NCBI GenBank assembly: GCA_020024765.1
Contig: JAHHTG010000002.1
Span: 1-36,033, forward strand
Reading direction: 5' to 3'
Length of the DNA stretch: 36,033 nt
Source of the DNA: Thomasclavelia sp.
GTDB lineage: Bacteria; Bacillota_I; Bacilli_A; Erysipelotrichales; Erysipelotrichaceae
Below, piece after piece: positions 15,579 through 24,576 of the stretch. Both the position numbers and the translations under genes were made by a program. Numbering within the stretch: the first letter of the stretch is position 1; each line of letters opens with the position of its first letter. The notes beneath the pieces were generated by a model that was not told the origin of the DNA, made no database searches, and was given only the letters and a program-made list of their open reading frames with translations.

Positions 15579-17529
15579 ATATCATATCGCGGAGTTCGGT
15601 AGCTTTTTCAAATTCCATATGTTTAGCAGCCGCTTGCATTTCCTTAGTTAATGAAGCAATTAAAGCTTCACATTCTTTCTTGGTGTGATGTTTTTTCTTA
15701 AGGAATTTATTGGCCATTTCTTTAGTTTCTTTACCATGAATTGCTTCACGGACTTCTTTAATAATTGTCTTTGGAACAATACCATGTTTCTCGTTATAGT
15801 CATTTTGAATTGTACGACGACGGTTGGTTTCATCAATCGCCTTCTTCATCGAATCTGTAATATGGTCAGCATACATGATAACGCGACCATGAGCATTACG
15901 AGCTGCACGACCAATTGTTTGAATCAACGAACGTTCACTTCTTAAGAAACCTTCCTTATCCGCATCAAGAATCGCAACTAAAGAAACTTCAGGAATATCT
16001 AAGCCTTCTCTTAAAAGATTAATTCCGACTAAGACATCATATTCACCTTTTCTTAAGCCTACAATGATTTCACTACGTTCAAGGGTCTTTGTTTCGTGAT
16101 GTAGATAAGCAACCTTAAGATTTTGTTTCTTAAGGAAATCAGTTAAATCTTCTGCCATTTTAACGGTTAAAGTTGTAATTAATGTACGTTCATTCTTAGT
16201 GATATTTGCATTGATTTCTTCTAATAGATTATCAATCTGTCCTTCGGTTTCACGGACTTCAATTTTAGGATCCAATAAGCCAGTTGGACGAATGATTTGT
16301 TCAATAACATGGTGATGAACTTTTTCGAGTTCATAATCACCTGGCGTTGCACTAATATAGATAGTTTGTGGTGCCATTTCCTCGAATTCTTCAAATTTCA
16401 AAGGGCGATTATCAAGAGCACTAGGTAGACGGAAACCATAATCGACAAGAGTTTGTTTACGAGCACGATCACCATTAAACATTCCTTTAATTTGCGGCAA
16501 AGAAGCATGTGATTCATCAATGACTAATAAAAAATCATCTGGAAAATAGTCAAATAAATTATATGGACGTTCATGATTTAGACGACCATCAATATGTGGT
16601 GAATAGTTTTCAATACCGGCACACATCCCAAATTCACGGAGTGATTCTAAATCGTAACGTGTTCTTTGTTCAAGACGTTCGGCTTCAAGCAATTTGCCTT
16701 CCTTTTTGAATTCGATTAAACGTTCTTCAAGTTCCGTTTCAATCGTTAGACAAGCTTTATTGACATCGGCACGATCGCGTGCATAGCCTGTAGCAGGTGG
16801 AAAAACGTATACAACATAACCATTTATGACATCTTTAGTTACTGGATCTATCTCGGTAATACGTTCCACTTCATCATCATAAAGTTCAATACGAACATGG
16901 AAACGATCGGTATAACCTGGACGAACTTCAATGACATCACCATTTACTTTAAATGTACCTCTTAAAGCATCAACATCATTACGTTTTAGTTGTTGTGTTA
17001 AAAGTTTGCGAATCAATTCTTGACGATCGACAATATCGCCAACCTTAAGCGTAAAAAACATATCGCCATAACTAGTTGGATCAGATGATGCGTAAATACA
17101 TGCCACCGAAGCTACAACGATCGTATCACGACGTTCCAACAATGAGTTATAAGTACTCATTCTCAACATATCAATTTCATCATTTTGAACCGCATTCTTT
17201 TCAATATATGTATCGGTCTTAGGCATGTAGGCCTCTGGTTGATAATAATCGAAATTCGATACAAAATATTCCACACGATTCTCAGGAAATAATTCTTTAA
17301 ATTCAGAATATAGTTGTCCTGCCAAGGTCTTATTATGAGCAAAAATTAGTGTTGGTTTATTAACCTTCGCAATAACGTTTGCAATTGTAAAAGTCTTACC
17401 TGTACCTGTTGCACCTAAAAGAACTTGGTCTTTTTTACCTTCATTTATCCCCTTTACTAAAGCATCGATTGCTTCTGGTTGATCACCATTGGGTTTAAAG
17501 GGCGAAACCAATTTAAAAACTTCGCTCAT
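15556..17529 (-). CDS. uvrB: excinuclease ABC subunit B
   Basis: A 657-aa full-length UvrB, the damage-verifying helicase of nucleotide excision repair that hands DNA from UvrA to UvrC. Walker A GATGTGKTF is near residues 40-48; the beta-hairpin that inserts between strands is YYQPEAYMPKTDTYIEKN; the DEAD-like box is VIDESHASLP; helicase motifs V/VI are seen in GINLLREGLDIPEVSLV and QTIGRAARN. The C-terminal UVR motif that meets UvrC is present (KKECEALIASLTKEMQ ... ATELRDMIF). AGGAGG lies five bases before the ATG. uvrA is not in the window. It follows the PHP gene by nine bases. Confidence 0.98.
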   Translation of the reverse strand: MSEVFKLVSPFKPNGDQPEAIDALVKGINEGKKDQVLLGATGTGKTFTIANVIAKVNKPTLIFAHNKTLAGQLYSEFKELFPENRVEYFVSNFDYYQPEAYMPKTDTYIEKNAVQNDEIDMLRMSTYNSLLERRDTIVVASVACIYASSDPTSYGDMFFTLKVGDIVDRQELIRKLLTQQLKRNDVDALRGTFKVNGDVIEVRPGYTDRFHVRIELYDDEVERITEIDPVTKDVINGYVVYVFPPATGYARDRADVNKACLTIETELEERLIEFKKEGKLLEAERLEQRTRYDLESLREFGMCAGIENYSPHIDGRLNHERPYNLFDYFPDDFLLVIDESHASLPQIKGMFNGDRARKQTLVDYGFRLPSALDNRPLKFEEFEEMAPQTIYISATPGDYELEKVHHHVIEQIIRPTGLLDPKIEVRETEGQIDNLLEEINANITKNERTLITTLTVKMAEDLTDFLKKQNLKVAYLHHETKTLERSEIIVGLRKGEYDVLVGINLLREGLDIPEVSLVAILDADKEGFLRSERSLIQTIGRAARNAHGRVIMYADHITDSMKKAIDETNRRRTIQNDYNEKHGIVPKTIIKEVREAIHGKETKEMANKFLKKKHHTKKECEALIASLTKEMQAAAKHMEFEKATELRDMIFELKADS

Positions 17530-17538
17530 CTCAGCCTC

Positions 17539-18324
17539 CTAAAATTTCCTTGGCAATTCATTTTCAATAGTTAAACCTAATTCGGTCAAAAATTTTATTG
17601 CTCCATCATAGTATTCATGACGTGCTAATAAGTACGGATCATGAGCATCAACCCCAATAATTACACGATTCTTTATCTCGGATGCAATCTTCCAAAATTC
17701 TGGATATGGATAAAAGACATTATGATTTTCAGCACTCATACGAGCACCTTCCAAGTTGTATTCGAGGATGACGTCATGTTCCTTTGCATATTTACAAATT
17801 TTATAACTCGCTTCTCTAGCTTTTTCATCAAATATTTGACGCCCACGCATAAACAAATCCGGATGTGCTAAATATGAATAAAGACCCGTTTCTAAACCAT
17901 CAATACAATTTTGAACATAACGATCCAGATATTCATCTTGATTAGTTGCGTTGCCAAGATAGACACCGTTTTCATCATCAGGATAAAAATGATTACCAAA
18001 TATTGCGTAATCTAATTTGTAATCTTTCAACATTTGCTTAAATGAATCCATATATTCAGGATAATATTCAGCTTCCACCCCTAATAAAATTTCGATTTTA
18101 TCAGCATATTTTTCTTTTAAAGCGCGGATACTAGCGCAATATTCACCAAATTGATCCATTGTCATACGAATTCTAGGTACAAAGTCGCTCTTGTAAGCCC
18201 ATGGTGTGTGATCGCTAAAACCTAAGACCTTAAAACCACCTTTAATAGCTGCTAAGACATATTCTTCATCTTCACCAACCGCATGTTTGCAACGTTTAGT
18301 ATGTGTATGATAATTAACTTTCAT
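17539..18324 (-). CDS. PHP-domain phosphatase (histidinol-phosphatase-like)
   Basis: A 261-aa PHP-domain metal-dependent phosphoesterase. The first metal motif HTHTKRCKHA is at residues 6-15; GFSDHTPW near 36 carries the next His, EAEYYPEY the bridging Glu, YAIFGNHFY a further His, SYLAHPDLFM another and IGVDAHDP the final Asp-x-His. This order fits the HisJ/YtvP-type histidinol-phosphate phosphatases. No other histidine genes are nearby, so the natural substrate may differ. GAGGGG precedes the ATG. It is the first gene of the uvrB-rapZ-yvcK-whiA operon; the -10 is probably the TATAAT at 18356-18361. Confidence 0.85.
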   Translation of the reverse strand: MKVNYHTHTKRCKHAVGEDEEYVLAAIKGGFKVLGFSDHTPWAYKSDFVPRIRMTMDQFGEYCASIRALKEKYADKIEILLGVEAEYYPEYMDSFKQMLKDYKLDYAIFGNHFYPDDENGVYLGNATNQDEYLDRYVQNCIDGLETGLYSYLAHPDLFMRGRQIFDEKAREASYKICKYAKEHDVILEYNLEGARMSAENHNVFYPYPEFWKIASEIKNRVIIGVDAHDPYLLARHEYYDGAIKFLTELGLTIENELPRKF

Positions 18325-18349
18325 TTTAAACCCCTCACTTTAAAGCGCA

Positions 18350-18382
18350 AAAGGAATTATATCCAATGACACAATTCCCTTT
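18350..18382 (-). promoter_or_regulatory. hairpin with embedded -10 upstream of the PHP-uvrB operon
   Basis: AAAGGAATT (18350-18358) and AATTCCCTTT (18373-18382) pair with one bulged base. On the minus strand the loop and 3' arm contain TATAAT (18356-18361). The hairpin follows the S41 protease stop by 12 bases and could be its weak terminator; transcripts from the embedded -10 would escape it. The T tract is poor. Confidence 0.45.
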
Positions 18383-18393
18383 CGTAGTTCATT

Positions 18394-19890
18394 TTATTCT
18401 GCTTGTATAATATCTAATGTCTCTTGCATTTGAACATCTTTATCAACATCAGTTGCATATGTCTTCGTAATCGCTGAGACAATCATGCGATATGTTTCTT
18501 TATCTAGAACACCCGTCACTTCAACATCATGATCAGCTTGGAACAGTTCGATAGCGTGTTCAAGACTTTCGTCAAAATATCCATCTTCACGTTCAACTGG
18601 ATATTCAAGATAATCAAGCCCAAGCGAAGCTAAACGCACAAATTCGCCAACACTATCAAGCGCAAATTCTTCATCATCTTTCATCGCCCAATAATTTTCA
18701 TATAAAGCCGGATGTTTCAACACTTCAAAATCAGGTGCAATACCAACACCATTAATCCAAACTCCTTTAGGTGATAGCCATTTCGATGTCGTTAACTTAA
18801 GAGCACTACCATCAAATAGTGGAATGGTTGTTTGAACAACGCCCTTGCCATAACTAGTTTCGCCAACTGTATAAGCATTTGGATGTTGTTCGACAAGTGA
18901 CATCGTCAAAACTTCGGCGGCACTTGCAGTATTACCATTGATTAAAATTGCAATCTCTTCAAAATTATCATAGTATTTTTTACCTTTGACATAAGATACA
19001 ACTTCATTATCATTCTTATCAACAACTCGCATAACAATCGAATCTTTTGGCAAGAATAATCCTGCAATATCTTCAACTGCTGTTTGGTAACCACCAGTAT
19101 TATCACGTAAATCAATAATTAAACGATCTGAATCTTCGAAGCTATCAAGATATTTAATGCATTCATCATGTGTCTTTTCACCAAATGACATGATATTTAA
19201 AACAGGAATACCATCCAATTCATAACCATAAACCGTTGAATCAACTGGTCCCCTAAAAATATCAAAGACTAATTCTTGGCCTTGTCGATCAACGCCCACT
19301 TTAACTAATGTATCTTCCTTGCCAATAACCAATTCTTTAATTTCATCAGTAGTCATACCTTCAAGGTTCTTACCATCAACACTGATTAATACATCACCTG
19401 GCATCAGTCCCGCTTTTTCAGCTGGCGCATCTTTAAAGACACGTGTGATTGTTGGAACATCATCACTCATAGTATACGAAACGCCAATACCAACGAAATT
19501 CATGTTAATTGCGGAAGCAAAATCATTCATTTCTTTATTACTTTGGTATGTTGTATAAGGATCATCCTTAAAGAAGGTCATACCGTGGAAAGCTTGTTCC
19601 GACATGGTTTCAGATAGGTTTTCATAATCATCACCGTAAAGCCATGCTTCCTTAAAATATTCATTAATCATCTCAGATTTAACAGCATTCACATCTTGAT
19701 TACCAATCACAAAATTTCCATTATTGTGGCCAGTCCCCAAGATATAACCAACTCCGAATCCTAATAGTAAAAAGACAATGGTTGATAAAATTAGCGCATT
19801 GCGTTTTTTCTTTTTATTTTTAATTTCTTCACGTTCACTTGCGAGTGGTTGTTTCTTCAGTTTATAACGTACACTACGTTGTTCATCCAT
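18394..19890 (-). CDS. C-terminal processing protease, S41 family
   Basis: A 498-aa membrane-anchored serine protease of the CtpA/CtpB type. A basic cytoplasmic tail (RSVRYKLKKQ...EIKNKKKKR) precedes one membrane helix (about 33-53). A PDZ domain follows (VGIGVSYTM ... APAEKAGLMPGDVLISVDG), then the S41 core: DLRDNTGGY, the nucleophile Ser in GNTASAAEVL (near 320) and the catalytic Lys in SYGKGVVQ (near 347). A peptidoglycan-binding domain closes the protein (AIELFQADHDVEVTGVLDKETY). The frame extends to a GTG at 19899, but the ATG at 19890 with AGAGGTG in front fits better. Probably transcribed alone; it may act on envelope proteins. Confidence 0.93.
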   Translation of the reverse strand: MDEQRSVRYKLKKQPLASEREEIKNKKKKRNALILSTIVFLLLGFGVGYILGTGHNNGNFVIGNQDVNAVKSEMINEYFKEAWLYGDDYENLSETMSEQAFHGMTFFKDDPYTTYQSNKEMNDFASAINMNFVGIGVSYTMSDDVPTITRVFKDAPAEKAGLMPGDVLISVDGKNLEGMTTDEIKELVIGKEDTLVKVGVDRQGQELVFDIFRGPVDSTVYGYELDGIPVLNIMSFGEKTHDECIKYLDSFEDSDRLIIDLRDNTGGYQTAVEDIAGLFLPKDSIVMRVVDKNDNEVVSYVKGKKYYDNFEEIAILINGNTASAAEVLTMSLVEQHPNAYTVGETSYGKGVVQTTIPLFDGSALKLTTSKWLSPKGVWINGVGIAPDFEVLKHPALYENYWAMKDDEEFALDSVGEFVRLASLGLDYLEYPVEREDGYFDESLEHAIELFQADHDVEVTGVLDKETYRMIVSAITKTYATDVDKDVQMQETLDIIQAE

Positions 19891-20040
19891 AATTAACACC
19901 TCTATTTATTTATTTTAACATAATCACTGCAGTTCCTTAGTACAAATCTCAAGGTCCAGCCATTGCGATTATACGTTTTCCATATTAATAATTATACTAT
20001 TTTGTGTGAATAATATTTGAAGTTACGGCCATTATTAAAA

Positions 20041-20065
20041 AGGATGTCTACGTTTTAGACATCCT
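20041..20065 (-). terminator. terminator of the ftsEX operon
   Basis: AGGATGTCTA and TAGACATCCT form a perfect ten-base stem with a five-base loop, followed on the minus strand by TTTTTAATAAT. The remaining part of the gap 19891-20040 is AT-rich and holds the S41 gene promoter, possibly TTGTAC, 17 bases, TATGTT. Confidence 0.92.
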
Positions 20066-20076
20066 ATTAATTCAAA

Positions 20077-21456
20077 TTATGAACCAAAATATTTTCTTGG
20101 ATCAAGACGACATGGCGCACCAACACCATTCTCACATAGACGATTTAATGCCTTGCGTCCCCATCCACAGTTAAATGATAGTGAATAGTTATTATCTAAA
20201 TATTCACCTAAATCTTCCATTTCACCCTCACCTAAGTAGAATAATTCAACATGGCTATGTGGACCAGTTGAATTGCCGCTTGAACCAACCTTGGCGATTG
20301 GATCACCTTGCATGACGATATCACCTTCACTAACCGTGATTGAGTTATTTAAAAGATGGGCAAATAAGATACCGTAGACATTGCCACCAGCACTCATAAT
20401 TAAATAAACTTGGTTACCACCATAGATGGCGCCACCACCAGCCGAACCACATTCACAACCTAGGTATCCATCACCACAGCCATTTGATGTCACGATAACA
20501 ACGCCATTGGCTGGTGCATAGATTTGTGCACCTTTGCCAACTGCGAAGTCAACACCTAAGTGAATACCACCACCAAAACTTTCGGGATAATGCCATACTC
20601 CAGCTGATACACTAGCACCAGGAATTGGGCTAATTAGCCCTTCACTTGATGGTAAACCAGTTAAATCACTTTGGTCGATTAAGTCACGATAGTTATGTTT
20701 TTCTTCTTCTAAAGCTGCTAACTTTTCTTCGACTTGTTTATTAGTTTCTTGAATAACATAAACTTGGAATTCCTTTAAATCATTTAGATCCTTTTCTTTT
20801 TGTACAAGAATAGTTTTTTCTTCATCAAGTTTTTGCTTATCAGTTTTAACTTTTTCACGATCAATATTTAACTTATCAATGATTTCTTGAACTTCAAGAC
20901 GTTCCTCTTCTTCACTCTTGGTAATAGCTTGTAAACCATAACCACGACGAAGCATATCTGTAAAATCTTCTGCTCCAAGAATGAATTCTAAGAAAGGATT
21001 GAAGTGCATATTACCTTGCATTGAAGACATGCGCTTTGTAACTTTTTCATTAATTTCATCTTCAACGACTTTATTTTTTTCGATTTCTTCTTCTAACTTT
21101 TTAATATTTTCACCAAGTTCTTTAATCGAAACATTTAATTCAGTAATTTCAGCTTGTGTCTTATCAATTTCAACAATATAACCATCAAGAGCTTTTTGAG
21201 CTTTGGATAAATCTTTCTTTAATTCATTAATTTCATTTTGAAGATTGTTGATATTACTATGTGACTCACTTGCAGCTTGATTATAGAAAGCAACACAAGC
21301 TTTGTATCTCTCACTACTTGGGTCTTCTTCACGATAACCTTGGCAATAACTAATCCATTTTTCTCGATCACTGTAATCTTCCGCTAAAATGATGCTGCTT
21401 GGTACTGCGAAAATTGTCAATAATAATGTAAGTGTTAATGTTAGGAACTTCTTCAT
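20077..21456 (-). CDS. PcsB/EnvC-like murein hydrolase (coiled coil + M23)
   Basis: A 459-aa exported protein. A signal peptide (KKFLTLTLTLLLTIFAVPSS, cleavage near 25) precedes a long coiled coil (about 53-260, rich in Glu/Lys and cut by a short non-coil stretch around residues 145-175), the part that in EnvC and PcsB contacts FtsX. The C-terminal LytM/M23 domain (about 285-425) keeps zinc ligands: HLGVDF near 297-302 and HSH in GPHSHVE near 400. It is therefore likely an active endopeptidase rather than a pure activator like EnvC. Cysteine-rich inserts (GCGDGYLGCECGS) and a further C-terminal segment are less usual. Its ATG shares a base with the ftsX stop, strong evidence for the FtsEX-hydrolase division complex. 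Confidence 0.93.
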   Translation of the reverse strand: MKKFLTLTLTLLLTIFAVPSSIILAEDYSDREKWISYCQGYREEDPSSERYKACVAFYNQAASESHSNINNLQNEINELKKDLSKAQKALDGYIVEIDKTQAEITELNVSIKELGENIKKLEEEIEKNKVVEDEINEKVTKRMSSMQGNMHFNPFLEFILGAEDFTDMLRRGYGLQAITKSEEEERLEVQEIIDKLNIDREKVKTDKQKLDEEKTILVQKEKDLNDLKEFQVYVIQETNKQVEEKLAALEEEKHNYRDLIDQSDLTGLPSSEGLISPIPGASVSAGVWHYPESFGGGIHLGVDFAVGKGAQIYAPANGVVIVTSNGCGDGYLGCECGSAGGGAIYGGNQVYLIMSAGGNVYGILFAHLLNNSITVSEGDIVMQGDPIAKVGSSGNSTGPHSHVELFYLGEGEMEDLGEYLDNNYSLSFNCGWGRKALNRLCENGVGAPCRLDPRKYFGS

Positions 21457-22352
21457 TAGCGTTTCAACCTCAAATATTTACATACACTGATGTAACTGCC
21501 GACAAAACCGACAACAATGCCAATCAATAATAAGATGCCGGCAATATACAAGATATATGGATGCGGTGGGATTAAAGCAAATGCACCAAATACCGAACCA
21601 TCCAAACTCTTAAAGACATAGATATAGCCAAAGACTGCGAGTAAAATTGGGATAATCGCACCAAGCGAACCAATAATAATGCCTTCAACTAGGAATGGTG
21701 CACGAATGTAACCATTCTTCGCACCAACATTACGCATAATCCAAATTTCATCTTTACGCGATGCAATGGTGATTTTGATTGTATTGTAGACTAGGTAAAT
21801 TGCCAGTGCACATAGTGCAAGTACTAATCCACCGCCAACAACACGAACATTGGCAAGAACGTTAATCAATGTGTAAGTGTTGACACCACCATCATATGTT
21901 GATTCAATGCCATCGATTTTGTTTATAGCTTTTTTAATTTCGGCTAATTGACGGCCATCTTCAACTTTAACAATTAATGCGTCATTAAATGGATTCTTAT
22001 CACGGAAAGTTTCAATGAATTCACGCGAACCACTTTCCACATAAGATTCTAGATAATAGTCAAATTCTTGTTCCTTAGAACTGTAAGTAACTTCTTCAAC
22101 ACCGGGGATATCCTCGATTTTTTGTTGAATAATTTCGCGACTTGGTTCAGCACCTTCGGCAATCAAAGCTGAAATTGCAACCGAACTTTCAATCGTTCTA
22201 GTCATCGAGAACAAATTGGTCATTAAAACAAGGAATAAAGCAATTAAGGTTAAGGTAATGGTAACGGCACTCGCACTAGATAAAGCCATCCCTAAATGGC
22301 GACCAACACCATAGAAGCCTTCCTTGATATGTCTAAAAAATCTTCTAATCAT
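21456..22352 (-). CDS. ftsX: cell division protein FtsX
   Basis: A 298-aa integral membrane protein, partner of FtsE. The N-terminal cytoplasmic part (MIRRFFRHIKEGFYGVGRH) leads into membrane helix 1 (VTITLTLIALFLVLMTNLF), then an extracytoplasmic loop of about 110 residues with the usual EKIDDIPGVEEVTY-like stretch (IEDIPGVEEVTYSSKEQEF), then three more helices. The longer frame to 22400 overlaps ftsE by 56 bases and carries no start signal; ATG 22352 has AAGGAG ten bases before it. FtsX transmits ATP hydrolysis by FtsE to the periplasmic hydrolase encoded next. Confidence 0.95.
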   Translation of the reverse strand: MIRRFFRHIKEGFYGVGRHLGMALSSASAVTITLTLIALFLVLMTNLFSMTRTIESSVAISALIAEGAEPSREIIQQKIEDIPGVEEVTYSSKEQEFDYYLESYVESGSREFIETFRDKNPFNDALIVKVEDGRQLAEIKKAINKIDGIESTYDGGVNTYTLINVLANVRVVGGGLVLALCALAIYLVYNTIKITIASRKDEIWIMRNVGAKNGYIRAPFLVEGIIIGSLGAIIPILLAVFGYIYVFKSLDGSVFGAFALIPPHPYILYIAGILLLIGIVVGFVGSYISVCKYLRLKR

Positions 22353-23031
22353 TAGCACTGCGCTCCTTTGGTAAATCAGCCGCAATATGGCCACTTTCAA
22401 TCATAATCATACGTTTTGGATGATGGCGCACAATTTCAGCATCATGCGTAACAATTAAAATTGTTGTCTTTTCTTCAACGTTAATCTTTTCAAGTAGACG
22501 AATAATTTCATCACTCTTTCTTGGATCAAGGTTGCCAGTTGGTTCATCCGCGATAAGGATACTTGGACGGTTTGCAATAGCACGAGCAATTGCCACACGT
22601 TGTTGCTGACCACCAGATAATTCTTCAGGGAATGCATTAGATTTATCACTAATACCTACAAGTTTTAAAACATCGCGAGTTCTCTTACGGATTTCTTCGG
22701 GTTCTGTATCTGTCACTTCTAAAGCATAAGCAACATTTTCAAAAACAGTCTTACGTTTTAGTAAACGATAATCTTGGAAAACAACGCCAATTGTCCGACG
22801 ATAATCTGGAACTCTATTAAATTTTAGTTTTCCAACATTGACGCCATTGACGATCGCTTCACCGGATGAAGGAATTTCTTCCCCATCAAGAATTTTAATT
22901 AAAGTTGTCTTGCCACTACCAGTTGAACCAACAATGTAGACAAACTCTTGGTCTTCAATCTTTAAATTGATATTGTACAGGGCGTGTGTCCCGTTCTTAT
23001 ATGTCTTTGAGACATTTGTAATATCTATCAT
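22345..23031 (-). CDS. ftsE: cell division ATPase FtsE
   Basis: A 228-aa ABC ATPase. Walker A GSTGSGKTTL is at about 36-45, the Q-loop at VVFQDYRLL, signature LSGGQQQR, Walker B ILIADEPTGNLDP and the switch His in VTHDAE. The compact length and the FQDYRLLKRKTVFENVAYALEV stretch are typical of FtsE. It follows yitT by 29 bases and overlaps ftsX by eight. Together with FtsX and the M23 protein it forms a complete septal hydrolase control unit. Confidence 0.96.
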   Translation of the reverse strand: MIDITNVSKTYKNGTHALYNINLKIEDQEFVYIVGSTGSGKTTLIKILDGEEIPSSGEAIVNGVNVGKLKFNRVPDYRRTIGVVFQDYRLLKRKTVFENVAYALEVTDTEPEEIRKRTRDVLKLVGISDKSNAFPEELSGGQQQRVAIARAIANRPSILIADEPTGNLDPRKSDEIIRLLEKINVEEKTTILIVTHDAEIVRHHPKRMIMIESGHIAADLPKERSAND

Positions 23032-23060
23032 AAATAAATCACCTTCATATATTACACAAA

Positions 23061-23912
23061 TTAAATACGGCTTGTTTCACTGAAACCATTACCATGGATA
23101 TCAGTAGCATCGGATACAATGACGAACGCATTCTTATCGCATTCATTAACAATGTCCATTAAACGACCATATTCACGGTTACTAACCGCAACCAACAAGA
23201 CTTTACGAGGTTCGTTAGTATAGCCGCCTGATGCCTCAAGCAACGTACTACCACGATTAAGTTTAGCATGAATGTCTTGTTGAATCTTAGCATATTCATG
23301 CGAAATAATTTGTACTGATTTAGCTTCAACACCACCGAAGGTCATTGTCTTAGAAATTGCAATGCTCGACATATAGACTGAAATTAAACCAATTAAAACA
23401 GCTTCTAAACCATAAATTAAGAAACCGGCTAAAACTGTTAATGCATCTGTCACTAAAATGGTGCGCGAAATATCGGTACCAAAGTATTTATGCAAAATTA
23501 GTGGTGGAATATCCATACCTCCAGTTGAAGATCCAGTCTTAACAACCATTCCAATTCCAGCACCACCAATCAGACCACCAAAAACAGCCGCTAATAGCGG
23601 ATCAATAGTAGGTGGTACACATGTCTTTTGAACTAAGGTTAAAAGGAACGGATAAAGGAACGAACTAATGAAGGTATTAACCATAAAATGGTTACCCAAT
23701 AAAGCCCAACCCAGTGCCAGCAAGCCAACACTTAAGAGCCAAATAATCATGGTTTCACTCAGTGGCACAAATGGTGATAATAGCACCGCAATACCAGCGA
23801 CTCCACCAGTTAAGACAGCGTTGGGCAAAATGAATAAACCAATCGATAAGGCTAATAAGAAGTTTCCTATAAACAAAGTTCCTAGTTCAATAATTTTTTT
23901 CTTAATTTGCAT
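23061..23912 (-). CDS. YitT family membrane protein (DUF161/DUF2179)
   Basis: A 283-aa protein with an N-terminal membrane domain of about five or six helices (residues 5-190; LLALSIGLFILPNAVLTGGVAGIAVLL and TGSSTGGMDIPPLIL are the family hallmarks) and a C-terminal cytoplasmic DUF2179 domain (LNRGSTLLEASGGYTNEPRKVLLVAVSNRE). The role of the family is not settled. The frame can be extended to a TTG at 23927, but ATG 23912 is the probable start. It lacks a Shine-Dalgarno; TATAAT (23919-23924) ends just six bases before the ATG, so the mRNA may be leaderless. It heads the ftsEX operon, an unusual promoter position for essential division genes. Confidence 0.88.
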   Translation of the reverse strand: MQIKKKIIELGTLFIGNFLLALSIGLFILPNAVLTGGVAGIAVLLSPFVPLSETMIIWLLSVGLLALGWALLGNHFMVNTFISSFLYPFLLTLVQKTCVPPTIDPLLAAVFGGLIGGAGIGMVVKTGSSTGGMDIPPLILHKYFGTDISRTILVTDALTVLAGFLIYGLEAVLIGLISVYMSSIAISKTMTFGGVEAKSVQIISHEYAKIQQDIHAKLNRGSTLLEASGGYTNEPRKVLLVAVSNREYGRLMDIVNECDKNAFVIVSDATDIHGNGFSETSRI

Positions 23913-24051
23913 ACCAATATTATACAATATTTAATTCGCTATATGTGTTATATTTCACGGATAGCAGTGTCCTTTAATAGATAACATAATTATTTAAAAT
24001 ATGTAGGTAAAAGAATATTTTTTCATCCACTGCAACAATTTTCAGAAAATA

Positions 24052-24076
24052 TGCTATTATATATTTAACAAGGAGG
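24052..24076 (+). promoter_or_regulatory. extended -10 promoter and strong RBS of darA
   Basis: TGC precedes TATTAT (24055-24060), an extended -10; an AGGAGG follows at 24071-24076, nine bases before the ATG. The region back to 23925 separates it from the divergent yitT promoter. Confidence 0.6.
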
Positions 24077-24085
24077 TCAAATATT

Positions 24086-24409
24086 ATGAAATTAATATTA
24101 GCCATCGTATCAAATGATGACAGCAGTGCTGTATCGAATCTATTACTAAAAGAAAATTTCCAAGTTACACGTTTAGCTACAACTGGTGGATTCTTAAGAG
24201 CCGGAAATACAACAATGATTATTGGTTGTGATGATAGTCTTGTTGATCGTGCAATTGAATTAATCGGTCAAGAATCAAAACGTCGTACTGAAATCGTGCC
24301 TTCCACTGCGTCATACGATATTGGACGTTATGCTTCATTCCCAATTGAAGTTCAAGTTGGTGGGGCAACAATTTTCGTATTAGATGTTGCACAATTCTGC
24401 AAGTTATAA
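24086..24409 (+). CDS. darA: cyclic di-AMP receptor DarA/PstA (DUF970)
   Basis: A 107-aa PII-like protein. The family signatures are clear: N-terminal MKLILAIVSNDD, the T-loop region LATTGGFLRAGNTTMIIG, and the C-terminal GGATIFVLDVAQF. PII-like proteins of this family bind c-di-AMP as trimers; their downstream target is not established. The gene stands alone on the plus strand with its own promoter and terminator (24458-24485). No diadenylate cyclase gene is in the window. Confidence 0.95.
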   Translation: MKLILAIVSNDDSSAVSNLLLKENFQVTRLATTGGFLRAGNTTMIIGCDDSLVDRAIELIGQESKRRTEIVPSTASYDIGRYASFPIEVQVGGATIFVLDVAQFCKL

Positions 24410-24457
24410 TCGTTGAATTTATTTACAATGATTTAAATTATAATCATATCCGCAATC

Positions 24458-24490
24458 AAGGAATCATATCGAAGTATGATTCCTTTTTTA
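24458..24490 (+). terminator. darA terminator
   Basis: AAGGAATCATA (24458-24468) pairs perfectly with TATGATTCCTT (24475-24485), followed by a T run. Confidence 0.92.
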
Positions 24491-24529
24491 ATCGACAAAA
24501 TTTTGTAAAAAGATATATCCTACGTAAAG

Positions 24530-24569
24530 ATAAAATAAAAAAAGACGAAAATTTACGATTCTCGTCTTT
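24530..24569 (-). terminator. asnA terminator
   Basis: AAAGACGA (24541-24548) and TCGTCTTT (24562-24569) pair; on the minus strand TTTTTATTTT follows. It lies eight bases after the asnA stop. Confidence 0.85.
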
Positions 24570-24576
24570 GTTTTAA

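Noticed and set aside
14700..18324. Possible novelty in the uvrB-rapZ-yvcK-whiA block
   Set aside because: Gene order and domain content are standard for Firmicutes; only the rapZ start region deserves a note.
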